Assembly (NCBI GenBank): GCA_013399115.1
Contig: VXAA01001977.1
Span: 211,352 to 275,351, forward strand
From: Anseranas semipalmata
Lineage: Eukaryota > Chordata > Aves > Anseriformes > Anseranatidae
Length of the DNA: 64,000 bases
Reading direction: 5' to 3'
Shown here: one piece after another, positions 51,101-63,608 of the stretch
Position numbering within the stretch: position 1 is the first letter of the stretch
Layout: the number at the start of each line of letters is the position of its first letter
Translations under genes and position numbers: made by a program
Notes under the pieces: model-generated
What the model was told of the DNA's origin: nothing
Seen by the model: only the letters and a program-made list of their open reading frames with translations
Databases searched by the model: none

Positions 51101-54100
51101 AGTTTTTGCAATTACTTTCCAGGTCAATTAATCTGAGAAAGGATTTACACAGGTTAGAGAAAATGCTGCTTAGAGAGAGAAGTGTTCCTGTTATAAGTGT
51201 GACCTGAAGATGTCAACCACATTTGATCACTAATGAAAAAGAGCATGCAAAACTGACTTTTTTTTTTTTCTTTTAGAGCCATCACATAGAAGCACAGTTG
51301 CAATTCCTGTTTTGGAACAAAAAGTTTCAATTTTTATCAAATGTACCTGAGAATATTCTGAATGTTACTCAAAACAGGAAAGATTCATGCTGACAACACT
51401 GCTGCTGGCATGCTCTTGCAGATATTGTTCTCATCACCTTCTAGTTCTCACAACCTTATTTTTTTCTTGCTTGGAAAGCAAGATTACTGGCGTGGTTCTC
51501 ACAGTATCCACGGGTTGTTCAAACATAAGCAGTTTCAGGCACATGGCGGTGGAGTAAATAACTTAAAGTCTAACCATCAGTTACAGACAAAAAACAGTAG
51601 TTTCTCTTTGTCCTTCTCAAGGGACTCAGGCTGGATCTCTTCTGCGAGATATCTCCCTTCTCGAGTCCAACATTTTGAATTTCCCATGGAAAATAAACAG
51701 TTCTGCTCCTTTCCCAGGGGGGCTATTTACTCAGTCTGGAAATTCTCACAGGGAGGATTTATCCTCCACTCCTGAAACTCTCCCTTTCTCTCTCTTTTTA
51801 TTCCTGACACGTTACACCTGTATGTCACTCCTTGTACTGCTCAGAGTAATTGCTTTCTCATTATTCACACGTAGTCATAAGATGCATGTCTCCTGTCTGC
51901 CCAGACTGCTGCTCATCTACATTTCTCTCCATCTGCCAGTAGCTCTTTGGTATTAATCAGCCCCAGAGCTGAATTCAGACCGGTCATGAGCCTGTAAAGG
52001 CCATGTACAGGGACTGTGGAAATTAAACTTCAGACCCCTGCCCTGACATAGCGGCATTCAAAACGTTAACTATGTCACATCTGTCTCTTCATGGCCTTGT
52101 AGGATAGAAACATTTCACCTTCAGCCCAGTAACATGATATAGTGTTACCTTTAAGTGACACCCAAAAGAGACCACACATTTTCCAAGCAACAGCAGACAA
52201 CCCTGACCAGTACAGACACGATTCACGAGTGGCTATTGCAGGTGCCCATTTGAGGCACTTGTGTTGTTTGCTTCCAGTTCCAAATGATCATCCTCCAGAC
52301 ATTACTGCTCTCCGTGATCCCCACTCCTCCCTTTACTGGGCTATCAAGTGCAACAGAAAACATCAGCTCCCAAATGCATGACAGCTGACTCACGAAACAC
52401 TGAGACATTTCTGAAGCACTGAAAATGCTCCTGCAGCAAATGCCTGAGCAATGCAGATGCATCATCCAGATAGGCGCCAGACCAGCTACTGAAATAGAAA
52501 GCAGGCAAGGAGCTGAGGATGAAAATAAGAGAGAAACTATTTTGGCAAGGAAATGAACAGTGGAAAAGGGAGAGGTCAGCTCTCTCCATTAACATTTGGT
52601 TTTCTTTCTCGCAGTAATCATACCTTTAGGTCAACATCTAAGGAAAACAAGGTGAAGAGTTTAACAGGTTGAAAGAGGAAATTACTTCTGAACCACAACA
52701 CATGCACGCTGAAACACAGGAAATCAGCAACTTCAAGCTTAAGCTGCATTCTGAAAATGAGTTTGGTTGCAAGAATAAAGAAATGTGGGTGGAAGCTGTA
52801 GTGAAAAATGTTCCATTCAGCTTCCCTTTTAATCCTTGCTGGACTTTACAGTGTAAATAAGTAATAGGTTACCACTTGCCAATGAAAAATTGACAAAAAT
52901 CAGCCTTAATATTTGTCCTCCTAACTGGTACCCCTGCACACCCAGCCACAATGGAAAAGGAAATCTTTCTTTCAGGAGTTACTAGAAAAACATTCAGATT
53001 TTTTTTTTCTGTCCTTAGGAAGAATTCCTTATTTTCCAGAGGCTCATAGAAAGGGAATGTGTGGAAGAATCTTTCTGTCATTATCTACAGAAGCATCCAA
53101 ACCGCTCTGCAGGACTGAGTTCCAGAATACCATCTCTTTTGTTCAGCTCATCATTTCCAGAAGAGCAATTTTCAGCCCCCCAATGCATTCCGGGTTGCTC
53201 CCCCAACTCTTGAACCTCCTACATAGTGTACAGGAAGTCTTGTTATCATCAGCTGTAGTGTTCATTCACTCCTCTCCCCCAGCCCAAGAAGTGAAAGTGC
53301 TTGAGGAATAGGACCAAAGAGAGGGAAGAAAAACACAGCACATCTAATGAAACTAATCCATCATGCCCTGTTCTGTGAGAGAGCTAGCACTAAGTCAGAC
53401 AACAGAAATTTAGTAAAAATGCACATAAAACATTGCTAGGACATCGAATGCAATGACAGCTGGAATGGCAGTGTTATGTGGTGCTATATTGCAATGTTTT
53501 CACCTTCTAAAGTCAGCCAATAAAAGCATCACTGGGGAATCAAGAGGAGAATGTTAATTCAAAGGCCTGAAAGAGAAATGTTTTTAATAAAATGTGTATT
53601 CACACTAACTACTGACTTAAAGGCAAAACCCTACTCCTGAACAAGCCTGACAGATCACCTTTTTGCTTTTTGCCAAGGTGTAGCATTCCTGACCTGGAAG
53701 GATATGAACAGGTCCTAGCTGGATAGCTGTCATCAGAGGCTGCCTGCTCTGCTGCAAGTGCTGAGGAGAAACCTTCATCCCCTTTGATCAGTGGAGAATT
53801 TCATCATGTAAACATCTAGAAAGTCTAGACTGAGGCCTCTGCCCTTTCCTCCATGGAATTACCCATTGGTAATTCTTTCCAGTCGTCGGAAAACATACAT
53901 GGTACTTAGACTTGACCCACAAAGGAAAAGGTTCCAATAGCAACGCCCTCAGCCAACCAGCCTGGCACCTGACCTTGCCTTAGCTCTGGAGGCTGATGGT
54001 GCTCTAAGCTCTTACCTGTTACCACAAGCAAGAGGCTGATGCGTCGCAGGCACGCTCAGAGAACAGAGCCATGCCATGCAGAGCAGTGGAGCACGGACAT

Positions 54101-57100
54101 GCTGGAGCAGCTCTGGCCAAGCTGGCAGAGTGTTGGAGCAACTTGTTTGCAGCAGCACAGCTCCATTCCAGCTCATCCATCCTGTTACAATAAGAGACAG
54201 GAAATTTCTCTTTTGAGAGTGTAATCCAATTAGCCTCCAAATAAATCTGCCCCAACAGGCTCTCAAGCCTAGCACAGCACTTCATTGCTCCTATCTGATG
54301 CTCTTACGTCAGCACCCCATCCCTAATGAAGAACTACTCACGCCCTTTTTCCGATAAGCTTTCCTGAACAGCAGACTTCCACTTTACTTGCTCCTGTTAA
54401 CCCCCAAGCTGTCCGCACTCCCAGAGTCCAATACATGAACCCGCCAGCTTCTGACCACGCTGAGGGAATTATAACCCAAGGCTTATCAATCTTCCTTGCA
54501 TATGAGAAAGACATAAGCAGCTGGTATCATCTCTGATTAAAATAGCATTGCAAAATGTATCCTGTCCTCCCCTTCAAGGAAAAAATTAAAAAGCTACCTC
54601 AGATACATCATTTCTTGTCAGCCACCACCCACCTTCACACCTCCTACTCCTTGGCTATATCACAGCAAAAAATAGCCAAAATCTGTCAGGCCAAGCTGAC
54701 CTACTGGAAGTTAATATCCAAACCTGGAATGATCTGGAGCCAGGCCAGGATCCTGAGCTAAGACAGCTGTAGCAATGGGGATGGGTGATCAGCACCCATC
54801 AATTGGTAGAGAACAAACGTTCTTTCTTTCCTGGGCTACGAACAGCACCGAGAGCTGTTTCTCCCCAGCAGAGCAAGACAAAGGCAGAATAACAAGTCCC
54901 TCCAGCCTAACAAGTGCTGTTAGGAGAACACACCTGAACAGAAAAGAGATTAGGACACAATCCATGCTAGTCTGTATGTCCTACTCAACAGTAAAGAGAC
55001 CCTCTCTCCCCCCTAAGAAGCTTTGGGTCTCCAGACACTCCATATTTGTGTGATGTACACAGATCATTAATGATCCATACTGCTCAGAGGCCTCTGGGTT
55101 GTCTGCAGCAGCTTCTCCGCCCATGACACCCGCACCCAAACAGCCTGGTAATGCAAATGAGTCACTTGCAAATCTTCTGTCATTCAGGGAAGTGGCATAA
55201 CTGTGCCACTGCCAGAGTGCACTGAAGTCAGGACTACAGAGTAGGGCTACAACGTTGAGAAGGCTTTTGCACAGGGGATTTTATTCAAAACTCAGATCAC
55301 AAATAGATTTAGAAGCAGACATAGCAAGAGTTCCAAGGAAACAGCACAAAAACCCAGCTGTGGCTTGGATGACTGCAAGATCTTGGCAGTCTTCACTAAT
55401 CCCTTAAGTGCCATCCAATTACTGCAAATGTGTTTGGCATCTACTACAGCAATTGTGAAGAATTAAATGATCGAATGGCACTCATCGGAAATTACAAGTC
55501 ACAGAACACTGTAACGCATTTAAGGAAAAACGTCTAAAAAGGAAAATAGCATGACTCACTGCAAGAGCTGACCTCTTTGAGAGCCATAAGGGACAACAAA
55601 AGGAATCCAAGTAATGAGGGACAGTTAATTCAGAGAAAAAAATAGAAAAAAAGAGAGAAAGAGGAAGTATAACAAGATTGGCTGAAGAAACTGGGCTTCT
55701 TTAGCCTCAAGAAGAGAAAACTCTCCTTGCAACTCCTTATTCTTAGCACAAACTTCTACAATTAACAATCTTTACTAAGGGAAAGTAATCAAAACACTAC
55801 CAACAGCTTTTCTGTGCTAAGACTTACCAAGTGTGATCTGACTGTAGAGATCTCCAGGTGCTTCAGAACAGATAGGACTTTGGTATGAAATGGAGAAGGT
55901 CTGGTAGGGAGGATGGACTAGATGACTTCTAGGGAGATGGGCAGGAAAAGCACAGCTGCTGGTATATTGCAGTCCTTTCACAACAGCACAGCTGTCTGCA
56001 CCAACTGTCACTCAGCACAAGACTCGTCTAGAGCTGTGAAAAAAGCAGACAACGCGTTTTCTTCTCCTAAGAAAAGCCAACATGGCCAACAACTTAAAAA
56101 TAAATTAGCAAGTGAAAAAATAAGAAAGCTTTGAAAAAGTAGGTGGCTTCTTTACAATGCCACCACCTCAATCACTACTGTGCACAGCTGCTCTGGAGTT
56201 CTCTCTTGCCTGAAGCTCTTCAAAGGGATTCTCTCAGCCCAGCATATTCTGCTTTCCATGTACTCAATGTTTCATCAAGGTCCATCCACTCAGGGACATG
56301 CAAAGTAGAACAACTCCGTAATTGTTCTGCCAAAACATGGACTGAGAGATGGACAGTAGCTCCAGAAACCTGCAATGCTGCCCGGGAAATAGTACAACAA
56401 AATACACAAACCACCTTTAGCCATGAAGTGTTATACACAGGCAGGGTTCTCTTGCAAGAATTTATTCCCCCACAAAAAGATGCAATTAAAAANACCATTC
56501 AGACCAGACAAAACACGTTCTTTCCAAATGGCACAGAGCTGTTATGATAAAAAGCTGCTATAGGTGGTTCTTTGATTCAGAGAAGACTTTCCTTTCTCAA
56601 CTCTCACCTAGTAAGCCTCATTTCCTCAATCCCCGACACTTGTAAGCAGATCTGGAGTGATTCACTCCCTGTACGCAGCTCCAAGGAACTCTACAATCAG
56701 CCAGAGGAAAGAGAAATTCAAGTAAGAATGGCTGCAGCTGCTGCCTGAGCTGGATGACAGCACAAGTTCTCACCACCTCTCTGTCTTGTACAGCTGAAAG
56801 TAAAAAAGTGAAAGTGCCACGAGGGCCTTATAATTCCTCACCTGCTACTGGTGAAACCAGCCAGAAGGTTCTGCTAGGCACTTTCCTTTCCAAAAGCCTG
56901 TAAATTGCAATTATTGATAATCTGCATTTGATAACCTGAGATTGCTCATGGTTCATCCTACTTTCTGGCACACATCCAGCAGGGTGAGCCGCAACACAGC
57001 TGTGGTCAACACTGTAGCTCACTGCTTGGTCCTGCCCCTAAATCAAGTACAGCTTCTTTTCATGGTCTGCTTTGAAATAGGTATAGCAAACCATGCTAAC
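48190..57100. other. Intergenic region between P2RX5 and ITGAE
   Basis: About 9 kb with no exon I can assign on either strand. Several GC-rich open frames occur (49560-50273, both strands; 54012-54285; 56143-56547), but none shows a family signature or paired splice sites in a recognisable protein. It should hold the P2RX5 promoter just right of 48189 and presumably enhancers. A CR1-like fragment lies near 55665-55950 and a single N at 56493. Confidence 0.5.
55665..55950 (+). repeat. CR1-like LINE fragment
   Basis: The plus strand contains GCTGAAGAAACTGGGCTTCT and AGCCTCAAGAAGAGAAAACT, resembling the conserved CR1 3' region (GGCTGTTCAGCCTGGAGAAGAG...). About 200 bp on, GGATGGACTAGATGACTTCT matches the CR1 GGTTGGACTAGATGAT... 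3' end. The intervening sequence is diverged or deleted. CR1 is the dominant avian LINE, so this also supports a bird or reptile source. Confidence 0.5.
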
Positions 57101-57836
57101 TTGGGGAATTATTTATTCACATAGGAGTCCATCTAAATTGGCAACGAGGTCCATAATGCAAATTTTTATTTGTGACCATATCAGGATCTGAAAGCAACTG
57201 AAAACACAAAACCAGAAATGAACTTGTAAGGTACAAACCCCAAAACATCACATACATACTTATCATTCCAAGAACCAGAGATATCAAGGAACATATTCTA
57301 CTGCATTAAAATAGACAAATTTATATATATATACTCATATATAAGTATATACACGTATATGCAAAATGCTTGTTTCTTCATTTTCATTAGCAATAGCAGA
57401 ATAGGAAGCTTCCACTAATCCATTTCTATTTCAATCTATTCTGAAGCTACTCAGTATTAAAATCATTTTAAGAACCACTCAGCATCACAACAACTAAGAC
57501 TATAATCCAATACGATAGGCTCCAAGCTGAATTTTTCCTAGCATTTCTACATTAAAGCAAAATTTATCATGGGGAGTCTAGTTTATCAATGCCAGGCAGC
57601 CCTTCTATGATGAGCAGTCAGTTCAAATTAAACAAGCAGGCAACCAGATTGCCCAAAAGTGCAGGGCCCCTATGGTCAGAACAGGAACCTGGGAGAGTCA
57701 CAAGATCTGGAGTCCCATAGATCTATCCCAACACAAGGAACAAGAATTGTTTCGCATCTTTGCCAGGCTTTGACTCTGGTATTTCCAAAAAGCCAGTGAC
57801 AGAATACAGAGGTTTCTGTTTTGGCCAGCTTAGTCT
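57101..57836 (-). other. ITGAE: ITGAE 3'UTR
   Basis: Non-coding sequence after the ITGAE stop at 57837. A minus-strand AATAAA at 57165-57170 (with another TTATTTATT block at about 57106-57114) marks a plausible 3' end about 670 nt downstream of the stop. Confidence 0.5.
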
Positions 57837-57893
57837 TCAGGAAGTATCTTCTTGCTCCATCACAATTTTATACTTTCTTTTGAAAAAGCCACA
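57837..57893 (-). CDS. ITGAE: ITGAE last coding exon (GFFKR and cytoplasmic tail)
   Basis: An acceptor with a T-rich tract (TTTCCTCAG) opens CGFFKRKYKIVMEQEDTS and then TGA. GFFKR is the invariant alpha-subunit motif that clasps the beta tail. The tail after GFFKR is only about 12 residues, shorter than in human alpha-E. The T tract is the complement of the poly(A) run at about 57900-57927. Confidence 0.88.
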   Translation of the reverse strand, partial: CGFFKRKYKIVMEQEDTS

Positions 57894-57899
57894 CTGAGG

Positions 57900-57930
<31 letters not shown>

Positions 57931-60900
57931 CATTAAGTCTATGTATTAATTTTTCCTTTTTCTTAAAAAAAAAAAAAAAATCCATTTTCTTCCCTGTCAG
58001 GGTTGCAATAAGTGAATGAATGAATACAGGATGCAACCCAGGTATGACTTCTGATAAAGCTGTAAGCCTAAAGGCTTACATAATTCAAAACTCTCCAGAA
58101 CATCTATAAACACTTCAAAACATTCAAACGTTCTGGAAAGCACTTCAAAACAGGACTTTAGAGACTATACTGCAATGCTCAGAATAGCTCAAAACATAAG
58201 ACCGAGGTCTTACAACACTAAGCTGCAGAGGTCCTTCATTAAGCATTTGAAAAAAATCGCTTTCATACTTAGAGAAATCTTAAAGACATTAATGCATCTA
58301 ACAAAAAGATCTGTTTTGCTGTGTCTGCATTAAGGATACCCACTTTCCAGAGGAGCAGAATAATGAATGCCAGCGAGAGCAGTCCACCAACAGAGCTTCT
58401 TAGGATAACAGGCATGGGATCAAACACTTCCTCTTTCAGGAACACAAGAGTAATCTGGAACAGAATCAAGGCCAAATTATCATATACTGAAGCCCAGTTA
58501 TCTTTTTTTTGGTCAGCTTTTAACTGAGAAAGTTATATAGTTTGAGCTAGCATTCAACCTTTAAACTCTATGTTAGAAGTACCATTAACCTACCTATGCA
58601 GGTACTTTGTAATACAATATGAAGTTTTGTTTTTTTTTTAATTATTCCAAGACTAGTCAAGGGAGTTAAAAATTTACCAAGTCTTCCTTACGAGTTTACA
58701 GTGATTACAACAGTCACTAGTGATAATCTTCAGAATAAAAAACATATCTTCCCTAGGGAAAGAGGAGCTATATTCATATTGAAATCCCTGAGAGGATAAG
58801 AGGTCTCTGTGTTAGCCAGACATGTCAGAGGATAAACAGAGCTCAATACAGAACCCCCCAAATTTTTCTGATATGCACTAGCAAACATGCTCACTTTGCT
58901 TTTTTGCTATAATCAAAACCTGATTTCACTAAATTCAATAGTGGAACAGATGTTTGCTTCAAAGGGTCCAGGATTTAACTTGGGAACTTCATTGGTTCTC
59001 TGGGTTCTGCAAAAACATCTGGATTTCTCACTTGTTCCTGCCCCAAGAAAATGACCAAGGTGCCTGCATGATGCTCAGATACCTCAGCATTATGCTTCTC
59101 TTCCTCCAGCCCCAGATGTAGTTGCCTGTTGAAGGTGATTTTTCCAGGGACCAGGAGATTAATTCTGCTTTTCAGGAACTATGGAGTAAGAAATAAGAGG
59201 AACAAAATATCAGTTATTTTTCAGTCTTTAAAAAAAAAAAAAAAAACATGCTGCAACAGCAAATCCTTTTTCAGACTGTGAGAACTACCCTGTATAGTGC
59301 TGCCACCCAGCTGTATATTGTGTATATATGTCCTTACATGTGACTGTTACTAATGAGAAATTGTCTAGACCAACAAAGCTTGCAGTTCTGGAAGAGTCAT
59401 TTCCCAAGCAGCAATTACCGAAGGAAGTAAGGAGAACACAGCATCTCTTCTAAGTGCGAGTGCCTCCTGGGAGGCGCTGCCATGGATAAAACATCACTTT
59501 TGCTCCGCAGTGTCAGAAAATAGCATCATACACAGCAAAACAAAATCTCTGCGGGGATGCAGAAGAAATCCTTGCACAAAACCTCTGGCAGCTAGCAGAT
59601 TTTAGCAAAGACAGAGGAGTGCAGCCTTTTGTGTATACCTGGTCTGGGTTGGTTAAGGACAATTCGGCCGCCACGGTGATATTGTCACTGTCTGCTCGGA
59701 TGGAGCAGTACACGCACCGATACTGCACGTCCCGAATGGCCTGCAACGAAAGGGGTGTCTGCCACGGGTGCCCTGCCTGTCGCTCCGTGGGAAGCTGCTG
59801 CAACAGCAGCAGGCAGCGGCATCGCTCACCTCTACCCGTGTGCTGTTGGAATACTCCCTTAGATCTGGCACCAGTTCATCACCGACCCAGCACTCGGTTG
59901 TAGCCTGAAACGGAACGGTTACAGCTCAGCGGGTCGGTCGCGACGCCAACGCGCACACAGAGCGGCGCGGCACGGCACGGCACGGCGAGGCCAGGCCGCG
60001 AGAGCCGGGACAGCCCCGGCACCGCCCGGCTTTCGCCTCGCGCACCACCGCCAGAACCGACACGGGGGNNNNNNNNNNNNNNNNNNNNNNNNNNNNNNNN
60101 NNNNNNNNNNNNNNNNNNNNNNNNNNNNNNNNNNNNNNNNNNNNNNNNNNNNNNNNNNNNNNNNNNNNNNNNNNNNNNNNNNNNNNNNNNNNNNNNNNNN
60201 NNNNNNNNNNNNNNNNNNNNNNNNNNNNNNNNNNNNNNNNNNNNNNNNNNNNNNNNNNNNNNNNNNNNNNNNNNNNNNNNNNNNNNNNNNNNNNNNNNNN
60301 NNNNNNNNNNNNNNNNNNNNNNNNNNNNNNNNNNNNNNNNNNNNNNNNNNNNNNNNNNNNNNNNNNNNNNNNNNNNNNNNNNNNNNNNNNNNNNNNNNNN
60401 NNNNNNNNNNNNNNNNNNNNNNNNNNNNNNNNNNNNNNNNNNNNNNNNNNNNNNNNNNNNNNNNNNNNNNNNNNNNNNNNNNNNNNNNNNNNNNNNNNNN
60501 NNNNNNNNNNNNNNNNNNNNNNNNNNNNNNNNNNNNNNNNNNNNNNNNNNNNNNNNNNNNNCCTGCGGGGCGCGGCGCCCCCTGCTCTGCAGCACCCCCC
60601 AGTGGGTGCCCCCTGGCGGCGCCGCCCGCCCGCTCCTCCGCCGCCGCCACCGCGTCCCGTCGCCGCCGGAGCTGAGCACCAGGGTGGAGGGCGGCTCGGG
60701 GCTGCACGGCAGCCTGGAGCTCTTCTCCTCGCCGCGCGGACGGCGGGACGCCTCCCTCGGCAGCGGCCCCAGCTCGCTGGTGTCATCCCGGGGAGACACG
60801 GAGCAGCTCCCGCCGTCGCCGAGCACTAGCAGAGGGAGGAAAGAGGGGACGGGGCGCTCCTGTCCCAAAGCCACGGGCAGGAGCGGTGAGCCGGGCCTGC

Positions 60901-63608
60901 TGTCACAAACGTCCAGCAGGGTTCTGAGGGCGTCCGTGCGGGGACCCCTGTCCCTGCAGAAAGCCACAACCACTCCTCCCGCTAATGGCCAGCCAGGGCA
61001 CTCCACGCCATACGATGCTGCCAGTTTTGAAGACCCACGCAACGATGTAAAGAGAGGTTCAACAAAAGGAAGTTTGAGCCATCAGAGAGGCAAAAACAAG
61101 TACCAGCTTATGCCGGTAGTGGTCTTGGACCGTCAAGAAGTGCCACTGTGGCTGACAAGCATGAAACTTGACAAAAAGGCAGATATTCAGCCTTCCTGCC
61201 AGAAGCCAGTGTCTCCTTTGCGCCTTCAAGGAATCTTGGAGTATAAACATGAAAGCACCAAGGCCATTTCTGGAGAGGGAAGTACCTGTAGAAAAGCTTG
61301 CATTAGTGGCTTCAGTGCCAGCCGGTGGGGGAGGCAAATGAGGCTCCGTCCACAAAGGCTCAAAAATAAGAGACAGCAGCAGGCTAATAACTGTTTTTTC
61401 AGACCACAAATGAGACAAAGAGGAAGGAAGAAGGGTGTTCAGGAGACGTCTGTAGATACAAGAGACAATGACTGTTCATTCCTTAATAACTCCCAAGCCT
61501 GGGGTAGACTTCGAGCATCTCTGTCCTTCCATAAGAAAAAGAAAGTTACCACAGATGAGTGTTCCTACAACAGCATCCTTTGTACCCCTTTTGTGAATTC
61601 CCAGATTTCAGGGCACCAAGCAACCCCAATTTCTGGTATGGCTCAGTGCTATACTTTGTCTGCTTCTTCCATGGTACTGCTGGCTCCCAGGAATTCCTGT
61701 TCAGTCCTGGAAGTAGTGCTTACAGATGCAGAGAAGGTATTTGGGGAATGCCACCAGGAAGGACCTATCACTTTTGAAGAATGCATTCCCTTAGATAAGA
61801 TGAAAGATTGCAAGAAAATTGGAGAAGGGGTGTTTGGAGAGGTTTTCCAGATTGACAGTGAGAGAGGACCTGTGGCTTTAAAAATAATTCCCATTGAGGG
61901 GACCGAAAGAGTGAATGGTGAAGCTCAAAAAAGCTTTGGAGAGATTCTACCTGAGATAATAATTTCAAAGGAACTCAGTCTTCTGTCTGAAGAGACCATG
62001 AATAGGACTGTAGGGTTCGTTAGCTTGTACTCTGTGCACTGTGTTCAAGGGGCCTACCCTAAGTATCTCCTAGAAGCCTGGGACAAATACGATAAAGTAA
62101 CAGGATCAGAAAATGATCGGCCAGACCTTTTTGGGGAAGAGCAACTCTTCATGGTTTTGGAGTTTGAATTTGGAGGCAGTGATTTGGAGAACATGAGAAA
62201 GATGTTGAGTTCAGTGGCTTCAGCAAAAAGTATTTTGCACCAGGTGACTGCTTCCCTGGCTGTGGCAGAACAGGAACTGCACTTTGAGCACAGAGACTTG
62301 CACTGGGGGAATGTGCTGGTAAAGAAGACAGATGTAAAGGAGCTTAATTACGTGTTGAATGGGACGATATGCACAATCCCTACAGCAGGGATCCATGTCA
62401 ATATCATAGATTATACCTTGTCTCGGCTGGAAAAAGATGGGTTAACTGTCTTTTGTGACCTTTCCACTGATGAAGAGCTGTTCCAAGGCACAGGAGACTA
62501 CCAGTTTGATGTCTACAGGCAAATGAAAGCAGAGAACTCGAACAGCTGGACTGACTATCATCCACACAGCAATGTCCTCTGGCTGCACTATTTGTCAGAT
62601 AAACTTTTGAAAGATATGGTGTACAAGAGGAAGGAATCCACTTCTGCCATGAGAAAAATAAAGCAGCAGCTCATTAAGTTCCATAAAGAAGTACTGACCT
62701 TTCGGTCTGCCAGTGAAGTTTTGCATAACAGCAGCCTCTTCCAGTGAGTAAAGGAGTGCAGTGCTTCCAAGAACTAAATCGCTGATGCTGCCTTTCTCCT
62801 ATGCTGTTTTTTATGTACGGTCTTTTTAAATGTTGGCACAATGAAGAAATGTTATGATCGGTTACCAATGTGTATAGTAAGCTACCAAAAATGTGTGAAA
62901 ACAAAAAAACCTTCTGCTTTAAGATGTTTCCTTATGTACTTTTTTTGAGGGGTGAGGGTGGAAAAGAACAGACTTGGTGTTGGAGGTGAAGGGGGAAGAT
63001 TTCTTCAGGCTCAGTTCATGTTTTGAATTCCACTTAGATTATTAAAAGTTCTTTCTCTACTATATTGTCTTTCTTACAAATTTCTTAAAAAAAAAAACTG
63101 GACAAAGATAAATATTTTTAGCCCAGTTAGGGACAGAAAGGGGAAAAAAACACCTTTTGACTTAATTTTTAAAATGAACTTTTGTTCAGTTTGGCACAAT
63201 ATGTACTTGGAATGATGCTATAAAGTATAATTTCCTGAAGTTTCTGTAGTATAGCTTTTAAAAACATTCTAATCTGCAATAATACGACTTTTTTTTCCTC
63301 TGTAAGGACCAGTGAAGAGGTATTGTGTTATGAAAAAAACAAGAAGTACCTGTGTTCCTGATGCATTTTTGACACTTATTATGTTGTCGCCTTGTACAAT
63401 GACAGGAACCCAAATCTGTAACTTGATGGTAGCATTAAAGCGATTTTCTCCATTTATCTACAGAAGGAAATGCACAAGGTAAGTGTTCTTTAGTCCTGAT
63501 TGCAGATGGATGAGATTAACTAAATTTGAAGCTATACTTACATTAAATTTGAATTCTTTGTTTTCAAGAAGACCTTGGCGAACGTTCACGTACATTAGAG
63601 AAACTGGC
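57837..63608 (-). CDS. ITGAE: Integrin alpha-E C-terminal part, seven exons, partial
   Basis: Integrin alpha-E (CD103) pairs with beta-7 and binds E-cadherin, retaining lymphocytes in epithelia. Visible exons in transcription order: 63542-63608, 63350-63457, 59830-59904, 59639-59740, 59083-59178, 58344-58454, 57837-57893. They encode the membrane-proximal extracellular stalk (INGENRFNATIKLQIW; CVYCSIRADSDNITVAAEL; LVPGKITFNRQLHLGLEEE). The transmembrane exon (SSVGGLLSLAFIILLLWK) and a final exon starting CGFFKRKY, the integrin alpha signature, follow. All junctions after the first are phase 0. The identity as alpha-E rather than another leukocyte alpha chain rests mainly on synteny and the nested HASPIN gene. 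Further exons could hide in the gap at 60069-60561, and the N-terminal exons lie right of the window. Confidence 0.88.
57900..57977. repeat. Two poly(A) tracts
   Basis: Runs of about 27 A (from about 57900) and about 16 A (to 57977) on the plus strand. On the minus strand the first forms the pyrimidine tract of the last ITGAE exon, so it is both a mononucleotide repeat and a functional splice element. Confidence 0.85.
58344..58454 (-). CDS. ITGAE: ITGAE transmembrane exon
   Basis: This phase-0, 111-nt exon starts ITLVFLKEEVFDPMPVILRS and contains the transmembrane helix VGGLLSLAFIILLLW, ending in Lys. The donor is GTGGGT. The next exon supplies CGFFKR, so the split falls exactly at the membrane-cytosol boundary. 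Confidence 0.9.
59905..60068. promoter_or_regulatory. HASPIN: CpG-rich left edge of the HASPIN promoter region
   Basis: Very CpG-rich sequence with CGGCA tandem copies near 59968-59985, ending at the N gap. It lies immediately upstream of an ITGAE exon (minus) and upstream of HASPIN (plus). In human the HASPIN promoter is reported to be bidirectional and to drive an ITGAE-derived RNA; this position fits, but function is inferred. Confidence 0.45.
60069..60561. other. Assembly gap (493 N) in a CpG island
   Basis: Ns inside extremely GC-rich DNA. It removes the 5' end of HASPIN, including the start codon, and possibly its promoter. Open frames that cross it are artefacts. Confidence 0.98.
60562..62747 (+). 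CDS. HASPIN: Haspin histone H3 Thr3 kinase, 5' truncated by gap
   Basis: Haspin is the atypical nuclear kinase that phosphorylates histone H3 Thr3 in mitosis, recruiting the chromosomal passenger complex to centromeres. The frame is open from the gap edge (first full codon at 60564) to TGA at 62745-62747, 727 visible residues against 798 in human, so roughly 70 N-terminal residues are missing. No in-frame ATG marks a start near the gap. The first half is a Ser/Arg/Lys-rich, low-complexity regulatory region. The kinase domain begins about 61790: glycine loop KIGEGVFGEVFQ, VALK lysine at 61881-61883, catalytic loop HRDLHWGNVLV (HRD at 62289-62297) and DYT instead of DFG at 62409-62417, all typical of haspin. 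The coding region is intronless, as in human, and lies antisense within an ITGAE intron. Confidence 0.95.
62748..63349 (+). other. HASPIN: HASPIN 3'UTR and ITGAE intron
   Basis: Non-coding sequence after the HASPIN stop. ATTAAA at 63041-63046 is a plausible poly(A) signal about 295 nt downstream. The next minus-strand ITGAE exon starts at 63350, so the HASPIN transcript can end within the intron. Confidence 0.5.

Noticed and set aside
54012..54285. Two overlapping minus-strand frames of about 88 codons
   Set aside because: Cys/Leu/Ala-rich in both frames with no recognisable domain and no splice partners.
56143..56547. 134-codon plus-strand and 92-codon minus-strand frames
   Set aside because: No family feature or flanking gene structure; one crosses an ambiguous base at 56493.
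60602..60608. GTG codons at 60602 and 60606 as HASPIN start
   Set aside because: Not ATG; the frame stays open to the gap edge and the protein would be about 80 residues short of human haspin. The true start is in the gap.
59879..61042. Long minus-strand frames across the gap near HASPIN
   Set aside because: They consist mostly of Ns or the antisense of the GC-rich HASPIN N-terminus. Only the ITGAE exon 59830-59904 in this area has splice support.
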